Assembly (NCBI RefSeq): GCF_016458305.1
Contig: NZ_JAEMHL010000011.1
Span: 1 to 64,000 of the forward strand
Length of the DNA stretch: 64,000 nucleotides
Direction of reading: 5' to 3'
Origin: Geomonas anaerohicana
Lineage (GTDB): Bacteria; Desulfobacterota; Desulfuromonadia; Geobacterales; Geobacteraceae
Below are positions 1 to 9,093 of the stretch, piece after piece (position 1 is the first letter of the stretch; each line of letters starts with the position of its first letter). A program made the position numbers and the translations under genes. Under the pieces are notes generated by a model. It had not been told where the DNA came from. It was given only the letters and a program-made list of their open reading frames with translations, and did not search any database.

Positions 1-1469
1 GCGGCCTTTTCCGCAGCAGCTTTCTTAGCAGCGGCCTTCTCTTCTGCCGCTTTCTTGGCAGCGGCTTTGTCAGCAGCAGCTTTTTCAGCAGCGGCCTTCT
101 TGGCAGCCGCCTTCTCGGCAGCGGCCTTTTCCGCAGCAGCTTTCTTAGCAGCGGCCTTCTCTTCTGCCGCTTTCTTGGCAGCGGCTTTGTCAGCAGCGGC
201 TTTTTCCGCAGCCGCCTTCTTGGCAGCCGCCCTGTCGGCAGCGGCCTTTTCCACAGCGGCTTTCTTAGCAGCGGCCTTCTCTTCTGCCGCTTTCTTGGCA
301 GCGGCTTTGTCAGCAGCGGCTTTTTCCTCAACGGCCTTCTTGGCAGCCGCCTTGTCGGCAGCGGCCTTCTCTGCAGCTGCTTTCTTTGCCGCAGCGTAAT
401 CCGCGGCTGCTTTCTCGGCAGCGGCTTTGTCAGCAACAGCTTTTTCCGCAGCGGCTTTCTCAACTGCAGCTTTGATGACCGCCGTCCGCTCAGCAACTGC
501 TTCCTCGATAGTTGCCGGTCTTGCAGGGGATGCCTTAGGAGCAGCCTGGTCTGCAGGTCCTTTTCCAGCAGCCGCCTCTTCAGCAGCTACTCTCTGAGCA
601 GCCACTCTGTCCGCGGCCAGTTTGTCAGCTATCGTCTTGTCGGCAGCAGCCTTCTCCGCAGCAGCCTTCTCCGCAGCAGCCATCTCTGCAGCGGCCTTTT
701 CTGCAGCGGCTTTGTCAGCAGCAGCCTTATCTGCGGCAGCCTTGTCAGCGGCAGCCTTATCAGCGGCAGCCTTGTCAGCGGCAGCCTTGTCAGCGGCAGC
801 CTTGTCAGCGGCAGCCTTGTCAGCGGCAGCCTTGTCAGCGGCAGCCTTGTCAGCGGCAGCCTTGTCAGCAGCAGCCTTATCAGCAGCAGCCTTGTCAGCG
901 GCAGCCTTCTCTGCGGCAGCCTTCTCTGCGGCAGCCTTCTCAGCGGCAGCCTGCTCAGCGGCAGCCTTGTCAGCGGCAGCCTTGTCAGCGGCAGCCTTGT
1001 CAGCAGCAGCCTTGTCAGCAGCAGCCTGCTCTGCAGCAGCCTTTTCCGCGACAGCTTTCTCTGCAGCGGCTTTCACAGCGGGTGGCGCCGCTACAGGTTC
1101 CGGCTCGACAAGTTGCGGCGGTTGCTGGCTCTGGTCCTGCGCCAACTTGAGCAGGCCCGGTTCCAACTTCTCCGCTGCCTTCGGGAAATCTTTAAGCAGC
1201 GTCTTCACCGTCTTCACCGCTTTGTCATCCCTTGACGTAGCCGCGTAGCACTTTGCCAACATGGCAAGGACTTCCTCACGTTGCGGCGTGTTCGGAAATT
1301 TCTTCAGGAGCCTCTCCAGCCACGTAGAGGCGAAATAGTAACTGTTCTCCTTGTAGTGGTTCCTGGCCTGGGCAAACATCGACGCTTCGTCTGAGTCTGC
1401 AAAAGATACGGAAGGAACAATCAGACAGGCCAGTACGAGTGCCACTAACAGCATGCGCATGGTGCTCAT
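1..1469 (-). CDS. Secreted Ala/Lys-rich repeat protein with TPR-like N-terminus (3' end outside window)
   Basis: Starts at the ATG at 1469 ([18 protein letters not shown]), with a clear signal peptide ending near FADS. Residues about 25-95 look like a tetratricopeptide-type helical pair ([18 protein letters not shown], then [15 protein letters not shown]) as in YbgF/BamD-like envelope proteins. A Pro/Gln linker follows, and then more than 300 residues of [14 protein letters not shown] repeats that stay in frame to position 1. The repeat is TolA-like and should form a long charged helix. Two levels of DNA repeat are visible: about 15-bp units at 720-1020 and a 120-bp unit at 1-360. The C-terminal domain, which would decide the function, is left of the window. 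The plus-strand Ala/Ser/Phe frames here are shadows. A TolA-like or periplasm-spanning role is only inferred. Confidence 0.8.
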   Translation of the reverse strand, partial: MSTMRMLLVALVLACLIVPSVSFADSDEASMFAQARNHYKENSYYFASTWLERLLKKFPNTPQREEVLAMLAKCYAATSRDDKAVKTVKTLLKDFPKAAEKLEPGLLKLAQDQSQQPPQLVEPEPVAAPPAVKAAAEKAVAEKAAAEQAAADKAAADKAAADKAAADKAAAEQAAAEKAAAEKAAAEKAAADKAAADKAAADKAAADKAAADKAAADKAAADKAAADKAAADKAAADKAAADKAAADKAAADKAAAEKAAAEMAAAEKAAAEKAAADKTIADKLAADRVAAQRVAAEEAAAGKGPADQAAPKASPARPATIEEAVAERTAVIKAAVEKAAAEKAVADKAAAEKAAADYAAAKKAAAEKAAADKAAAKKAVEEKAAADKAAAKKAAEEKAAAKKAAVEKAAADRAAAKKAAAEKAAADKAAAKKAAEEKAAAKKAAAEKAAAEKAAAKKAAAEKAAADKAAAKKAAEEKAAAKKAAAEKA

Positions 1470-1713
1470 TCAAAACCTCACATGTTTCAATAGAGTCTAC
1501 AGTCTTGGTGCAGCTGAGACAGAAAGGGGTAGTCTTTCTGAAATTTTGCCAAGATTAGTGTACACGAAGGTCAATGTCAAAGAATAATTTAAGGAATATC
1601 TGACCTGAAGAAGTCAACTCGGCTCCTCTGTGAGAGTTGAGATTGCCCCCACCACTGTTTTTTGCAGATTCCACCACGTGACAGTTGCATTTCCTTGAGT
1701 ACAATCTTGCGAT

Positions 1714-2394
1714 ATGAAAACCATCGAGTCATGGCATGAAGAGCAATTCCGCACCGAAATCAGAGCACGAGTGGTCGAGGCTTTAGGAAAGGGCGCCGAC
1801 GCAACGAGGATGGCAAGTACCTTGGCAGCGTCTGCGGACAACGCACAAAGTTTTTGCGTCGGCCGTCCCTACGCCTGCGCCGCCGGCTGCCCGCACTGCT
1901 GCGTGCTGAACGTCGCAGTGTTACTCCCTGAGGCGACGACGATAGCGCTGTGGTTGCGTGAAAGTCTTAGCGGTGAAGAGCTGGCGGGGCTGCAAAAGCG
2001 GCTCGGTACGCACCGCTCGTGGGCGCGTTGGATGGACGATGACGAGCGGATCCTGAAGCAGATGGCTTGTCCACTGCTGGACCAGTATGGCGCCTGCAGC
2101 GTCCACCCCGTGCGTCCCCTGGCCTGCCGGGCCATTACCTCGCTGGACAGCCAGAGCTGCCGGGAAGCTTTTCGCCCCACAGTGACGGACGAGGACCGCC
2201 TGGTGCCCGCCGACCTGTTCCGCAAGGCGGTCTTCGACGCCGCTTTCACTGCCGTCGCCTCCGCGCTGCGCCAAGTCGGCCTGGATGACCGCAGCATCGA
2301 ACTAGGGACAGGTGTGCTTGCTTTCCTTGAGCACCCGGAATTGGTGCAAGCGTTTCTGGGAGGGGAGAGAATGCCGCAAACTTTGTGGCTGTAA
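1714..2394 (+). CDS. YkgJ-family cysteine-cluster protein
   Basis: A 226-residue protein carrying the YkgJ-type cysteine arrangement: CAAGCPHCC near residues 55-63, then CPLLDQYGACSVHPVRPLAC near residues 120-138. In this family the cysteines are predicted to bind a metal, Zn or an Fe-S cluster; the biochemical role is unknown. There is no signal peptide, so it is probably cytosolic. The ATG at 1714 has no strong Shine-Dalgarno sequence in front of it, but the next in-frame Met would remove family sequence. It is monocistronic and flanked by oppositely oriented genes. Confidence 0.75.
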   Translation: MKTIESWHEEQFRTEIRARVVEALGKGADATRMASTLAASADNAQSFCVGRPYACAAGCPHCCVLNVAVLLPEATTIALWLRESLSGEELAGLQKRLGTHRSWARWMDDDERILKQMACPLLDQYGACSVHPVRPLACRAITSLDSQSCREAFRPTVTDEDRLVPADLFRKAVFDAAFTAVASALRQVGLDDRSIELGTGVLAFLEHPELVQAFLGGERMPQTLWL

Positions 2395-2520
2395 GGTGCT
2401 GAACCGACAAAAGGCAAATCCCCCCCGCCCCCCCTTTCACAAGGGGTGAACGCAATCCACGTGGGTCGCTTCGTAGGTAGCATCTATCATGGGACGCAAT
2501 TTCCATTTCACCCAAAAAAG

Positions 2521-2550
2521 AAGGGACCAGCCGATGGGCTGATCCCTTTT
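2521..2550. terminator. Rho-independent terminator (bidirectional)
   Basis: Stem AGGGACCAGCC / GGCTGATCCCT with A-run and T-run flanks. It lies between the convergent YkgJ-type gene and the octaheme cytochrome gene and can serve both. Near-identical stems recur at 6747 and 9029. Confidence 0.8.
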
Positions 2551-2579
2551 TCTTTTTACTTACTGCGCTGCTGCTCTGA

Positions 2580-3974
2580 TTAGCCGCGCGGGTCCTTGGT
2601 GTAGCCGAGACCTTTCCAGTCGATGCGACCGTTCTCGCCGTGACAGTTCTGGCACCTGAGAGCCTTGTCCTTAGGCACCACCATGTGGTTCAGCGACCAC
2701 ACGGTCGTCGTCTCTACCCAACCGTACTTGCCGCTGTAAGGAAGTCCCGCTTCTCTCATGCCCGCTGTGATGGCCTTGTTCCAGTCGAACTTCACAGAGT
2801 AGGCGCTGTCGTTTTCGGCGGGACCGATGATGTTGGGAACGGCCACCGTCAGGTTCTCCAGATCGTAGGGCTGCTTGGCCTGCATCACCTTGAAGGGGAA
2901 GATCCTGGAATCGGGATCGCTGCGCTCTCCACGGGGCGCGGAAAGCCGGACCACCTTGGAGGGATCGATCTTGTCGCCCAGGAAGACGCGCTCCACGGTC
3001 CCGTTGTACCACATCAGGGTCGGCGTCAGGTCCTTGCCCAGCACCAGGTCCCCCCTGGCCTTGTCATAAATCCTGAGCGGGTCGCCGCCGGTCTTTTGAT
3101 CCTTGCCCGCGGTGGACCAGTCCCAGGAGAGGACGGTGGGGCTGCCCTTGGCGTAGGTCGGGATGTGGCAGGTCTGGCAGGCCACCCTCTTCATGTGCTT
3201 GTTGAGAATGGCGATCTTGTGCAGGTCGCCTTTATGGCAATCGGTGCACCCCATGGCGCGCGGCCCGGAGCCGGGGGACACGGAGATGGCCTCCCCTCTC
3301 ACGTCGTGGTTGGCCGCCTTGTGGCAGGACTCGCAGGTGAGCCCTTTGGCTCCCATGTGGACGTCGAAGTCGGGGGTCGGGTTGCCCAGGTTGGCATCGA
3401 GGTCGCCGTGCTTGTAGTTTTCTCCGCCGCCGCTGTAGAAGTGGCAGTTGCCGCAGGCGGCACGGGTCGGGCGCGAGATGGACTGGGTGGCGTAACCCAG
3501 GTCAACCGGTTCCCACACCTTGCCGGCAGGGTATTCCTTGTGCTCGCCGGGGTAGACCGGGTGCCCTGCTCCCAGGGCATACTTCTTATAGGTGCCGCTG
3601 GTGTCATGGCAGATCAGGCAGTCGATGTTCTCGGTCTTGGTGAAATCGAAGGAATCGTCCTCCCAGCCGTAGCCGGCATGGCAACTGGTGCAGCCGGGGA
3701 GGTTGGAGGGGACCGCGAGACAGAAGGAATTGCCCAATGCGTTTTTCTTACCGTAGTCGACGGTCTTGCCGTTCAGGTTCTGTTTTTTACTCCAGTTCCA
3801 GTGGACGGTCTCCGTGATTTGCTTGGTGAGTTTTTCATGGCACCCGGAACAGGTCCTGGTCACCTCGGGCCCGTCGTGGAAGGGTCCGGAGAAGACGCGG
3901 TGGGTTCCCTTGAGAGCGGCATCCGAGGTGGAGGCACAGGCCAAGGCGAGAAACAGCAGCAGGTATTTCCTCAT
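2580..3974 (-). CDS. Octaheme c-type cytochrome, tetrathionate reductase family
   Basis: A 464-residue protein from the ATG at 3974, preceded by GAGG; the upstream in-frame Met at 4076 would bury the signal peptide (MRKYLLLFLALACASTSDA). Eight CXXCH heme sites are present: CSGCH, CTSCH, CLICH, CGNCH, CESCH, CTDCH, CQTCH and CQNCH. Count, length and spacing match the octaheme tetrathionate reductase (Otr) family known from Shewanella, periplasmic enzymes that can reduce tetrathionate, nitrite or hydroxylamine in vitro. The natural substrate here cannot be read from sequence. It is transcribed divergently from metE with 307 bp between the starts, and no partner quinol oxidase lies next to it. 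Confidence 0.85.
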   Translation of the reverse strand: MRKYLLLFLALACASTSDAALKGTHRVFSGPFHDGPEVTRTCSGCHEKLTKQITETVHWNWSKKQNLNGKTVDYGKKNALGNSFCLAVPSNLPGCTSCHAGYGWEDDSFDFTKTENIDCLICHDTSGTYKKYALGAGHPVYPGEHKEYPAGKVWEPVDLGYATQSISRPTRAACGNCHFYSGGGENYKHGDLDANLGNPTPDFDVHMGAKGLTCESCHKAANHDVRGEAISVSPGSGPRAMGCTDCHKGDLHKIAILNKHMKRVACQTCHIPTYAKGSPTVLSWDWSTAGKDQKTGGDPLRIYDKARGDLVLGKDLTPTLMWYNGTVERVFLGDKIDPSKVVRLSAPRGERSDPDSRIFPFKVMQAKQPYDLENLTVAVPNIIGPAENDSAYSVKFDWNKAITAGMREAGLPYSGKYGWVETTTVWSLNHMVVPKDKALRCQNCHGENGRIDWKGLGYTKDPRG

Positions 3975-4281
3975 GTGTGAGACCTCGCGATCTGGATCTT
4001 TGGGCAGACGCTCCGCACAAGAGCAGGGTCGGCAGATCAGCCATGCGCCCCTTCCCTTTTTTACCGCTGAACACATTATATTTGATGGTTGGTCTAGTCA
4101 ATGACAAATTGCTCCGAGTGGTTATGAGATGCCAACGCACCGGTTCCTCCCCTTCCTGTGTTCCGTCGCAACGGCCAAGAGAGAAGCTGCACATCCAAAC
4201 GAAGCTGCTACAATTGTCACTTTGTCGTCCAAATCTGTCGCACGCTTTTTCATTTTCCACAGCATGCGGAGGAGAAGCACT
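3975..4281. other. Divergent intergenic region, octaheme cytochrome / metE
   Basis: This 307-bp region must hold both promoters. I looked for a cobalamin or SAM riboswitch in front of metE and saw no B12 box or other recognisable aptamer core. A GGAGGAG ribosome site for metE ends about 8 bases before its ATG. Confidence 0.5.
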
Positions 4282-6582
4282 ATGCCAGTCCTTGCCACGG
4301 TATTAGGCCACCCGAGAATCGGTATCGCAAGAGAGTTGAAGAAGGCGCTTGAGGCTTACTGGAGCGGAGCCTCCCCGGCAGAGTCGCTCATGGCGACTGC
4401 ACAGGAGATCCGTACCCGGCACTGGTCCATGATGAAGCAGGCGGGGTTGGACCAGATCCCGTGCAACGACTTTTCCCTCTACGACCATATGCTGGACATG
4501 GCCGTTACCGTCGGAGCCATACCGGCACGGTTTCGCAGCATCGCCGATCCCTTGAACCGCTACTTCGCCATGGCTCGCGGGGTTCAGGACCGCGGGGCCG
4601 GCATCGACCTTTCCCCCCTGGAAATGACCAAGTGGTTCGACACCAACTACCATTACATCGTTCCGGAGCTCAGTGCGGACCAGTCCTTCGCGCTCGACCC
4701 CACCAAGATCGCCGCAGAACTTGCCGAGGCACAGGCGCTGGGGATAGTGCCCCGCCCGGTGCTCCCGGGCCCGATCACCTTCCTGAAGCTGTCCAAGTTT
4801 GCCGACAACGTCTCCGGCATGGACACCCTGGACCTGCTGCCGCGCCTGCTCCCGGTCTACGAGGAATTGTTGGCGCTGCTTTCCGGCCACGGCGTGACCT
4901 GGCTCCAGCTCGACGAACCCTGCCTCTGCTTCGACCTGGACCCGCGCACCGCAGAGGCGTACCGCACTGCCCTGGGGCGGCTGGCCGCCGCGGCCAAACG
5001 CCCCGCCCTGCTGGTCGCGTGCTACTTCGGGTCCATCGGCGAAAACCTTGCCCTGGTCGCCGACTCGGGATGCGAGGCGCTGCATGTCGACCTGGTGCGC
5101 GCGCCGGCGGACCTCGAAGCCGTGCTGCCGGCACTGCCGCAGACGATGAAGCTGTCGCTCGGGGCGGTCGACGGGCGCAATATCTGGCGTGCGGACCTGG
5201 AGCAGGCCCATCGTTTGGTGCGGCGCGCCGTCACTACCCTCGGCAGCGAACGCGTCATGGTCGCAACCTCATGCTCGCTGCTGCATGTCCCCGTCGACCT
5301 CGATGCCGAAACCAGGCTCGACGCGGAACTGAAGAGTTGGATGGCATTCGCTGCGCAAAAGGTCGCCGAGGTGCGGGTTCTAGCCGACGCAGCCGGACAG
5401 GAACAGCCGCAGGGGGCCGTTTTCGAACAGGCAGCAGCGGCACTTGCCCGGCGCCGGGCAGCCGCAGCCGCCGACAACCCGGCAGTCCGGCACAGGGCGG
5501 AACAGGTAACCGAGTCCATGTCCAGGCGCAACACACCCTTCGCCGAGCGCAGCGCACGGCAGAAGAGCCGCTTCGACCTTCCCCTGCTCCCCACCACCAC
5601 CATCGGCTCCTTCCCTCAATCTAAAGAGGTGCGCGAGGCCCGCTCGAAGTGGCGTAGCGGCGCACTCGACGGCCAGGGGTACCAGGACTTCCTGCGCGCC
5701 GAGATCAGGCGCTGCATCGAGAGGCAGGAGCAGCTCGGGCTGGACGTGCTGGTGCACGGCGAATTCGAGCGCACCGACATGGTGGAGTACTTCGGCGAGC
5801 AGTTGGACGGCTTCGCCTTCACCCAGAACGGTTGGGTGCAGAGCTACGGCTCGCGCTGCGTGAAGCCGCCGGTCCTCTACGGCGACGTGGCCCGCCCCCG
5901 CCCCATGACCGTGGAGTGGAGCAGTTACGCCCAATCGCTCAGCAAGCGCCCGGTGAAGGGGATGCTTACCGGCCCGGTCACCATCCTGCAGTGGTCCTTC
6001 GTACGTAACGACCAGCCCCGCTCCCAGACCTGCCGGCAGATCGCGCTCGCGCTGCGCGACGAGGTGGCCGACCTCGAGCAGGCGGGTATTGCCATGATCC
6101 AGGTGGACGAGCCAGCCATTCGGGAAGGGCTGCCGCTGCGCCGTCGCGACTGGGACGAGTACCTGGAGTGGGCGGTGGCCTCCTTCTGCATTGCCACTGC
6201 CGGGGTGAGCGACGAGACCCAGATCCACACCCACATGTGCTACTCGGAATTCGGCGACATCCTCCCCGCCATCATCGCCATGGACGCCGACGTCCTCTCC
6301 ATGGAATCGTCGCGCTCCCGGATGGAACCGCTGGAGCATTTCCGTCAGCACGGCTATCCCAACGACGTCGGCCCCGGCATCTACGACATCCACTCGCCTC
6401 GGGTTCCCACCGTGGAGGAGATGACGACGCTGCTGCAACTCGCGGCCGAGGTCCTGCCGGTGGAGCGGCTCTGGGTGAACCCGGACTGCGGCCTGAAGAC
6501 CCGCGGCTGGCCGGAGATCGAAGCGTCTCTCGCCAACATGGTGCGGGCTGCGCTGGAGGTGAGGGCGCGGCTACAGCAGTAG
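4282..6582 (+). CDS. metE: Cobalamin-independent methionine synthase MetE
   Basis: A 766-residue protein from the ATG at 4282, behind GGAGGAG; upstream extensions of the frame lack family sequence. It transfers the methyl group of 5-methyltetrahydropteroyl-tri-L-glutamate to homocysteine, the last step of methionine synthesis, in the cytosol. Both halves of the duplicated TIM barrel are present: the N-terminal half begins VLGHPRIGIARELKKALEAY and the catalytic half begins near residue 435 with TTTIGSFPQSKEVREAR. The zinc site is intact: HTHMCYSEF (His and Cys), a downstream Glu, and NPDCGLKTR (Cys). Length is normal for the family. The gene stands alone, followed by an inverted-repeat element and a terminator. 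Confidence 0.96.
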   Translation: MPVLATVLGHPRIGIARELKKALEAYWSGASPAESLMATAQEIRTRHWSMMKQAGLDQIPCNDFSLYDHMLDMAVTVGAIPARFRSIADPLNRYFAMARGVQDRGAGIDLSPLEMTKWFDTNYHYIVPELSADQSFALDPTKIAAELAEAQALGIVPRPVLPGPITFLKLSKFADNVSGMDTLDLLPRLLPVYEELLALLSGHGVTWLQLDEPCLCFDLDPRTAEAYRTALGRLAAAAKRPALLVACYFGSIGENLALVADSGCEALHVDLVRAPADLEAVLPALPQTMKLSLGAVDGRNIWRADLEQAHRLVRRAVTTLGSERVMVATSCSLLHVPVDLDAETRLDAELKSWMAFAAQKVAEVRVLADAAGQEQPQGAVFEQAAAALARRRAAAAADNPAVRHRAEQVTESMSRRNTPFAERSARQKSRFDLPLLPTTTIGSFPQSKEVREARSKWRSGALDGQGYQDFLRAEIRRCIERQEQLGLDVLVHGEFERTDMVEYFGEQLDGFAFTQNGWVQSYGSRCVKPPVLYGDVARPRPMTVEWSSYAQSLSKRPVKGMLTGPVTILQWSFVRNDQPRSQTCRQIALALRDEVADLEQAGIAMIQVDEPAIREGLPLRRRDWDEYLEWAVASFCIATAGVSDETQIHTHMCYSEFGDILPAIIAMDADVLSMESSRSRMEPLEHFRQHGYPNDVGPGIYDIHSPRVPTVEEMTTLLQLAAEVLPVERLWVNPDCGLKTRGWPEIEASLANMVRAALEVRARLQQ

Positions 6583-6611
6583 CCTGCCCTCTTCGGGAGA
6601 AGGGAATAGGC

Positions 6612-6730
6612 AATCCCCTCTCCCTCTGGGAGAGGGCCAGGGTGAGGGCGCTTCACAGGCAAAGGCTTGCCTCACCCGCCCTCCGGGCACCCTCTCCCAG
6701 AGTGAGAGGGAACTGGGGAGAGGGAATACT
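6612..6730. repeat. REP/MITE-like intergenic inverted repeat
   Basis: The left arm contains CCCTCTCCCTCTGGGAGAGG followed by GCCAGGGTGAGGG. The right arm contains CTCACCCGCCCTCCGGGCAC and then CCCTCTCCCAGAGTGAGAGG. The arms are imperfect inverted copies around a short centre (CACAGGCAAAGGCTTG). This type of CTCTCCC/GGGAGAGGG element is common between genes in many Proteobacteria-like genomes. There is no open reading frame. Confidence 0.6.
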
Positions 6731-6746
6731 TTGGGAGAGAGAGCAT

Positions 6747-6783
6747 AAAAAAGGGACCGGCCTCGTGGCTGGTCCCCTTTTTT
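6747..6783. terminator. Rho-independent terminator (bidirectional)
   Basis: Stem AGGGACCGGCC / GGCTGGTCCCCT flanked by A6 and T6 runs, between convergent metE and the 87-residue protein gene. Confidence 0.85.
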
Positions 6784-6800
6784 ATCGTTTGGCGTCTCCC

Positions 6801-7064
6801 CTACCCTTTTTTCTGCCGGGCCGCTGCTGCCTTCGGCGCCTTGGGCACCCTGACAGGCTTGTCCTCCGGCTTGGCGGGAGGCGGTGGAGTGAAGGAGGCG
6901 GGCGCAGCGGGCAGTAGACTGCCGAAATGGGAGGCGGCTATCTTCCTGAACACGCCGTCATTGAAATGGATGGATGCCTGGTTCTCTCCGATCTCGACGA
7001 CCTTGCCGACTCCCCATTGCACAGCGCCACAATGGCTTACTACGTCTCCTCGCTTGATGGTCAT
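6801..7064 (-). CDS. Small DUF3553-like protein
   Basis: An 87-residue protein starting at 7064 behind a good GGAGG. The N-terminal 50 residues (GDVVSHCGAVQWGVGKVVEI, then NQASIHFNDGVF) read as a small beta-barrel of the DUF3553 / KOW-like kind. The rest is a Pro/Ala/Lys-rich basic tail (PPPPAKPEDKPVRVPKAPK). The basic tail would suit nucleic acid or ribosome contact, but no function is established. It lies between two terminators, so it is probably its own transcription unit. Confidence 0.6.
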   Translation of the reverse strand: MTIKRGDVVSHCGAVQWGVGKVVEIGENQASIHFNDGVFRKIAASHFGSLLPAAPASFTPPPPAKPEDKPVRVPKAPKAAAARQKKG

Positions 7065-7144
7065 GTCATTCCTCCGCTTCTCGTTGACGAGTTCCCACCC
7101 GCCCCGGACTCAGGGGACCGCTTAACCAAGCGACCACCAAGCCC

Positions 7145-7183
7145 CAAAAAGTTGCGGCCCCTGGAAGGTCCAGGGGCCGCAAC
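7145..7183 (-). terminator. Rho-independent terminator of the cold-shock gene
   Basis: A 14-bp perfect GC-rich stem (GTTGCGGCCCCTGG / CCAGGGGCCGCAAC) followed on the minus strand by TTTTT. It sits about 50 bases after the stop of the cold-shock gene. Confidence 0.9.
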
Positions 7184-7235
7184 GTAAGTGACGCCGTTCA
7201 CGGGCAGTGCTTGCACCACCCCGCCGTTCCTTTGC

Positions 7236-7436
7236 CTAAATCTTTCTGACGTTGGCTGCCTGAAGACCCTTGGGCCCCTTGACGACGTCAAAGCTGACTG
7301 CGTCGCCTTCCGCCAAAGACTTGAACCCGTCGCCGGTGATGGCCGAGAAGTGGCAGAACACATCCTCTCCGCTTTCCTGCTCTAAAAAGCCAAACCCCTT
7401 GCTGTCGTTAAACCACTTTACGGTACCGTTTGCCAT
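7236..7436 (-). CDS. CspA-family cold-shock protein
   Basis: A 66-residue single cold-shock domain. RNP1 (KGFGFL) and RNP2 (VFCHF) are intact, and the start [18 protein letters not shown] is the family consensus. It binds single-stranded RNA/DNA and acts as an RNA chaperone. A strong GGAGAAGGG precedes the ATG at 7436. Over 350 bp of non-coding DNA lie upstream, enough for the long structured leader usual for csp genes, but I see no clear cold-box. It is monocistronic with its own terminator. Confidence 0.93.
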   Translation of the reverse strand: MANGTVKWFNDSKGFGFLEQESGEDVFCHFSAITGDGFKSLAEGDAVSFDVVKGPKGLQAANVRKI

Positions 7437-7816
7437 TATTAAATCCCTTCTCCTGACTTCTTTTTCTGTTTTTTCAGACCGAATAATTGCGGCTGATGTA
7501 TTAAACTAACAGCATGGCATTGGATAAGCAAGCTATTTAAATATTTCCGCAACTATTTTTATCGGGCTGCTGACATGAGCAAACTCTTTATTTTCACCTT
7601 ATGGTAATTTTGGAAATAGCGGATGGACAGTAAATAAGCGAGCAATTACGGTTGACTTGAGGAATAAATTCGGACCGCAGATTCTGTTAATACGATTAAC
7701 CTTGCTATTGGTAAGGTTGTCATTCAGTATGACCCGTCGAAAAATAGCAAAAAAAAATCTCGGGGTAGTTTTTTCCTGCCCTCTGAGCTACCGGCGCATT
7801 TGGAGAGGAAACCGAC
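7437..7816. other. AT-richer intergenic region between divergent genes
   Basis: 380 bp, noticeably AT-richer than its surroundings. It should carry the promoter and leader of the cold-shock gene (minus strand) and the promoter of the small Lys-rich gene (plus strand). I see no coding frame or known RNA element in it. Confidence 0.4.
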
Positions 7817-7987
7817 ATGGCTAAGCCGAATTTCAAGTTTCAGAAGCGCCAGAAAGAGCTGGACCGCAAAAAAAAGCAGGACGAAAAGCTGTTGCGCAAG
7901 CAGGAAAAGACGGGCCAGGGCGCCGAAGATGACCTCTCCCCGGACGACGAAAGCGACGAGGATGCAGCAGCCGTACCTGAGGCATAG
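7817..7987 (+). CDS. Small Lys-rich conserved-type hypothetical protein
   Basis: A 56-residue frame from the ATG at 7817 (MAKPNFKFQKRQKELDRKKK) to TAG at 7985-7987. GGAGAGG lies 9 bases upstream. The N-terminal two thirds are strongly basic and helical, and the end is acidic (GAEDDLSPDDESDEDAA). This layout resembles short proteins that I recall from Geobacter genomes, of unknown function. It is 36 bases upstream of the acyltransferase gene on the same strand and is probably co-transcribed with it. Confidence 0.65.
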   Translation: MAKPNFKFQKRQKELDRKKKQDEKLLRKQEKTGQGAEDDLSPDDESDEDAAAVPEA

Positions 7988-8023
7988 CGCGGTCACCACA
8001 CGTTTTTCCTGGAGTCAAAATAC

Positions 8024-8935
8024 ATGCAACGCCTCTTTTGGATGGTCGAAGCTGCCGTCTTTTACTGCCTCACCCTGGTTGTTGCCGTCACCCCTGTCGT
8101 GTTACTGGAGCGCTGCGTCATCCCGCTCGGCTTCGTCCTCTCCCGGCTGGTGCCCGGCCGCCGCACCGTGGTCGACGATAACCTGAAGAACGCCCTCCCT
8201 TTTCTGGAGCAGCACCCGCTCTGGAGCGCCTGCCACCACGACGGGCGGTTGCTCGCCCAGGCGAGTTTCGAGCACCTGATCCAATCCCTGACCGAGATCT
8301 GCAAGCTGTACCATGGACGTGGTGACGGGTTGATCGACGGCATCGAGGTGCGGGGGTACCAGCATTATGAGGCGGCCCGGGCCAAGGGGAAAGGTGTCAT
8401 CTGCTTCAGCGGCCACTGCGGCAACTGGGAACTGATGGCGCTCGCCTTCAGCCGGCTCTTCGGCAACGGCGCGGTGGTCGCCCGCCGACAGAACAACCCG
8501 TTCCTGAACAGGATGGTGGAGCGGATGCGCATGAGCTACCGTAGCCGCATCATCTACAAGAAAGGTGCGATTCGCGGCATACTGAACGCACTCAGGTCGG
8601 GGGAACTGGTGGGAATCCTCGCCGACCAGGCAGCCAACCCGGAGGACGGCGTACTCATCGAGGTAATGGGGCGGACGGCGTGGGCGTCCAAGTCGCCGGT
8701 GCTGATCGCCCGGAAAAGCCGCGCACCGCTGCTCCCGGTCTTCATCCACCGCGAGGGGGGGCACCACGTGATCACCTTTCACCCCGAGCACATCTTCTCC
8801 GGTGACGAAAGCGACGCCGGCACGCAGAGGGAAACCCAGGCGCTGTCACGGTACGTGGAGAACTTCGTGGCCGCCCATCCCGCGCAGTGGTACTGGGTGC
8901 ACCGCCGCTGGAAACGGGCCGGAGCCCCCGCCTGA
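8024..8935 (+). CDS. Lysophospholipid / lipid A acyltransferase (LpxL/HtrB family)
   Basis: A 303-residue protein. An N-terminal membrane segment (residues 10-40) is followed by the acyltransferase block CFSGHCGNWELMALAFSRLF, which contains the H-x4-E catalytic pair of the family near residues 131-136. ADQAANPEDGVLIEVMGR is the typical later block. Members transfer an acyl chain from acyl-ACP to lipid A precursors at the inner membrane; an aminoacyl- or ornithine-lipid substrate is also possible. The ATG at 8024 is preceded by GGAG. A terminator follows at 9029. No other lipid A genes are next to it. Confidence 0.85.
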   Translation: MQRLFWMVEAAVFYCLTLVVAVTPVVLLERCVIPLGFVLSRLVPGRRTVVDDNLKNALPFLEQHPLWSACHHDGRLLAQASFEHLIQSLTEICKLYHGRGDGLIDGIEVRGYQHYEAARAKGKGVICFSGHCGNWELMALAFSRLFGNGAVVARRQNNPFLNRMVERMRMSYRSRIIYKKGAIRGILNALRSGELVGILADQAANPEDGVLIEVMGRTAWASKSPVLIARKSRAPLLPVFIHREGGHHVITFHPEHIFSGDESDAGTQRETQALSRYVENFVAAHPAQWYWVHRRWKRAGAPA

Positions 8936-9028
8936 GCGGACCGCCGCCGCGGCTCGTCCCCTATTCCCAACTCGGTTGCCGCATAAGTTCAGCCTGCGCC
9001 GCCCGCAGTACCCGCCACGCACAGATGC

Positions 9029-9060
9029 AAAAAGGGACCAGCCCACCGGCTGGTCCCTTT
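9029..9060. terminator. Rho-independent terminator (bidirectional)
   Basis: Stem AAAGGGACCAGCC / GGCTGGTCCCTTT between the convergent acyltransferase and cupin genes; third copy of the stem seen at 2521 and 6747. Confidence 0.85.
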
Positions 9061-9093
9061 GCCTTGCCTGCTCTTAAGTTGTCTGCTGCGCGC

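Noticed and set aside
55-1248. Plus-strand Ala/Ser/Phe-rich frames in the first 1.3 kb
   Set aside because: They are the antisense of the [10 protein letters not shown] repeat. The minus strand has a start codon, signal peptide and TPR-like region in frame with the repeat.
2640-3980. 446-codon plus-strand frame
   Set aside because: Shadow of the octaheme cytochrome gene, which has eight CXXCH motifs and a signal peptide.
3975-4281. Riboswitch in front of metE
   Set aside because: No B12 box or SAM-aptamer core is visible.
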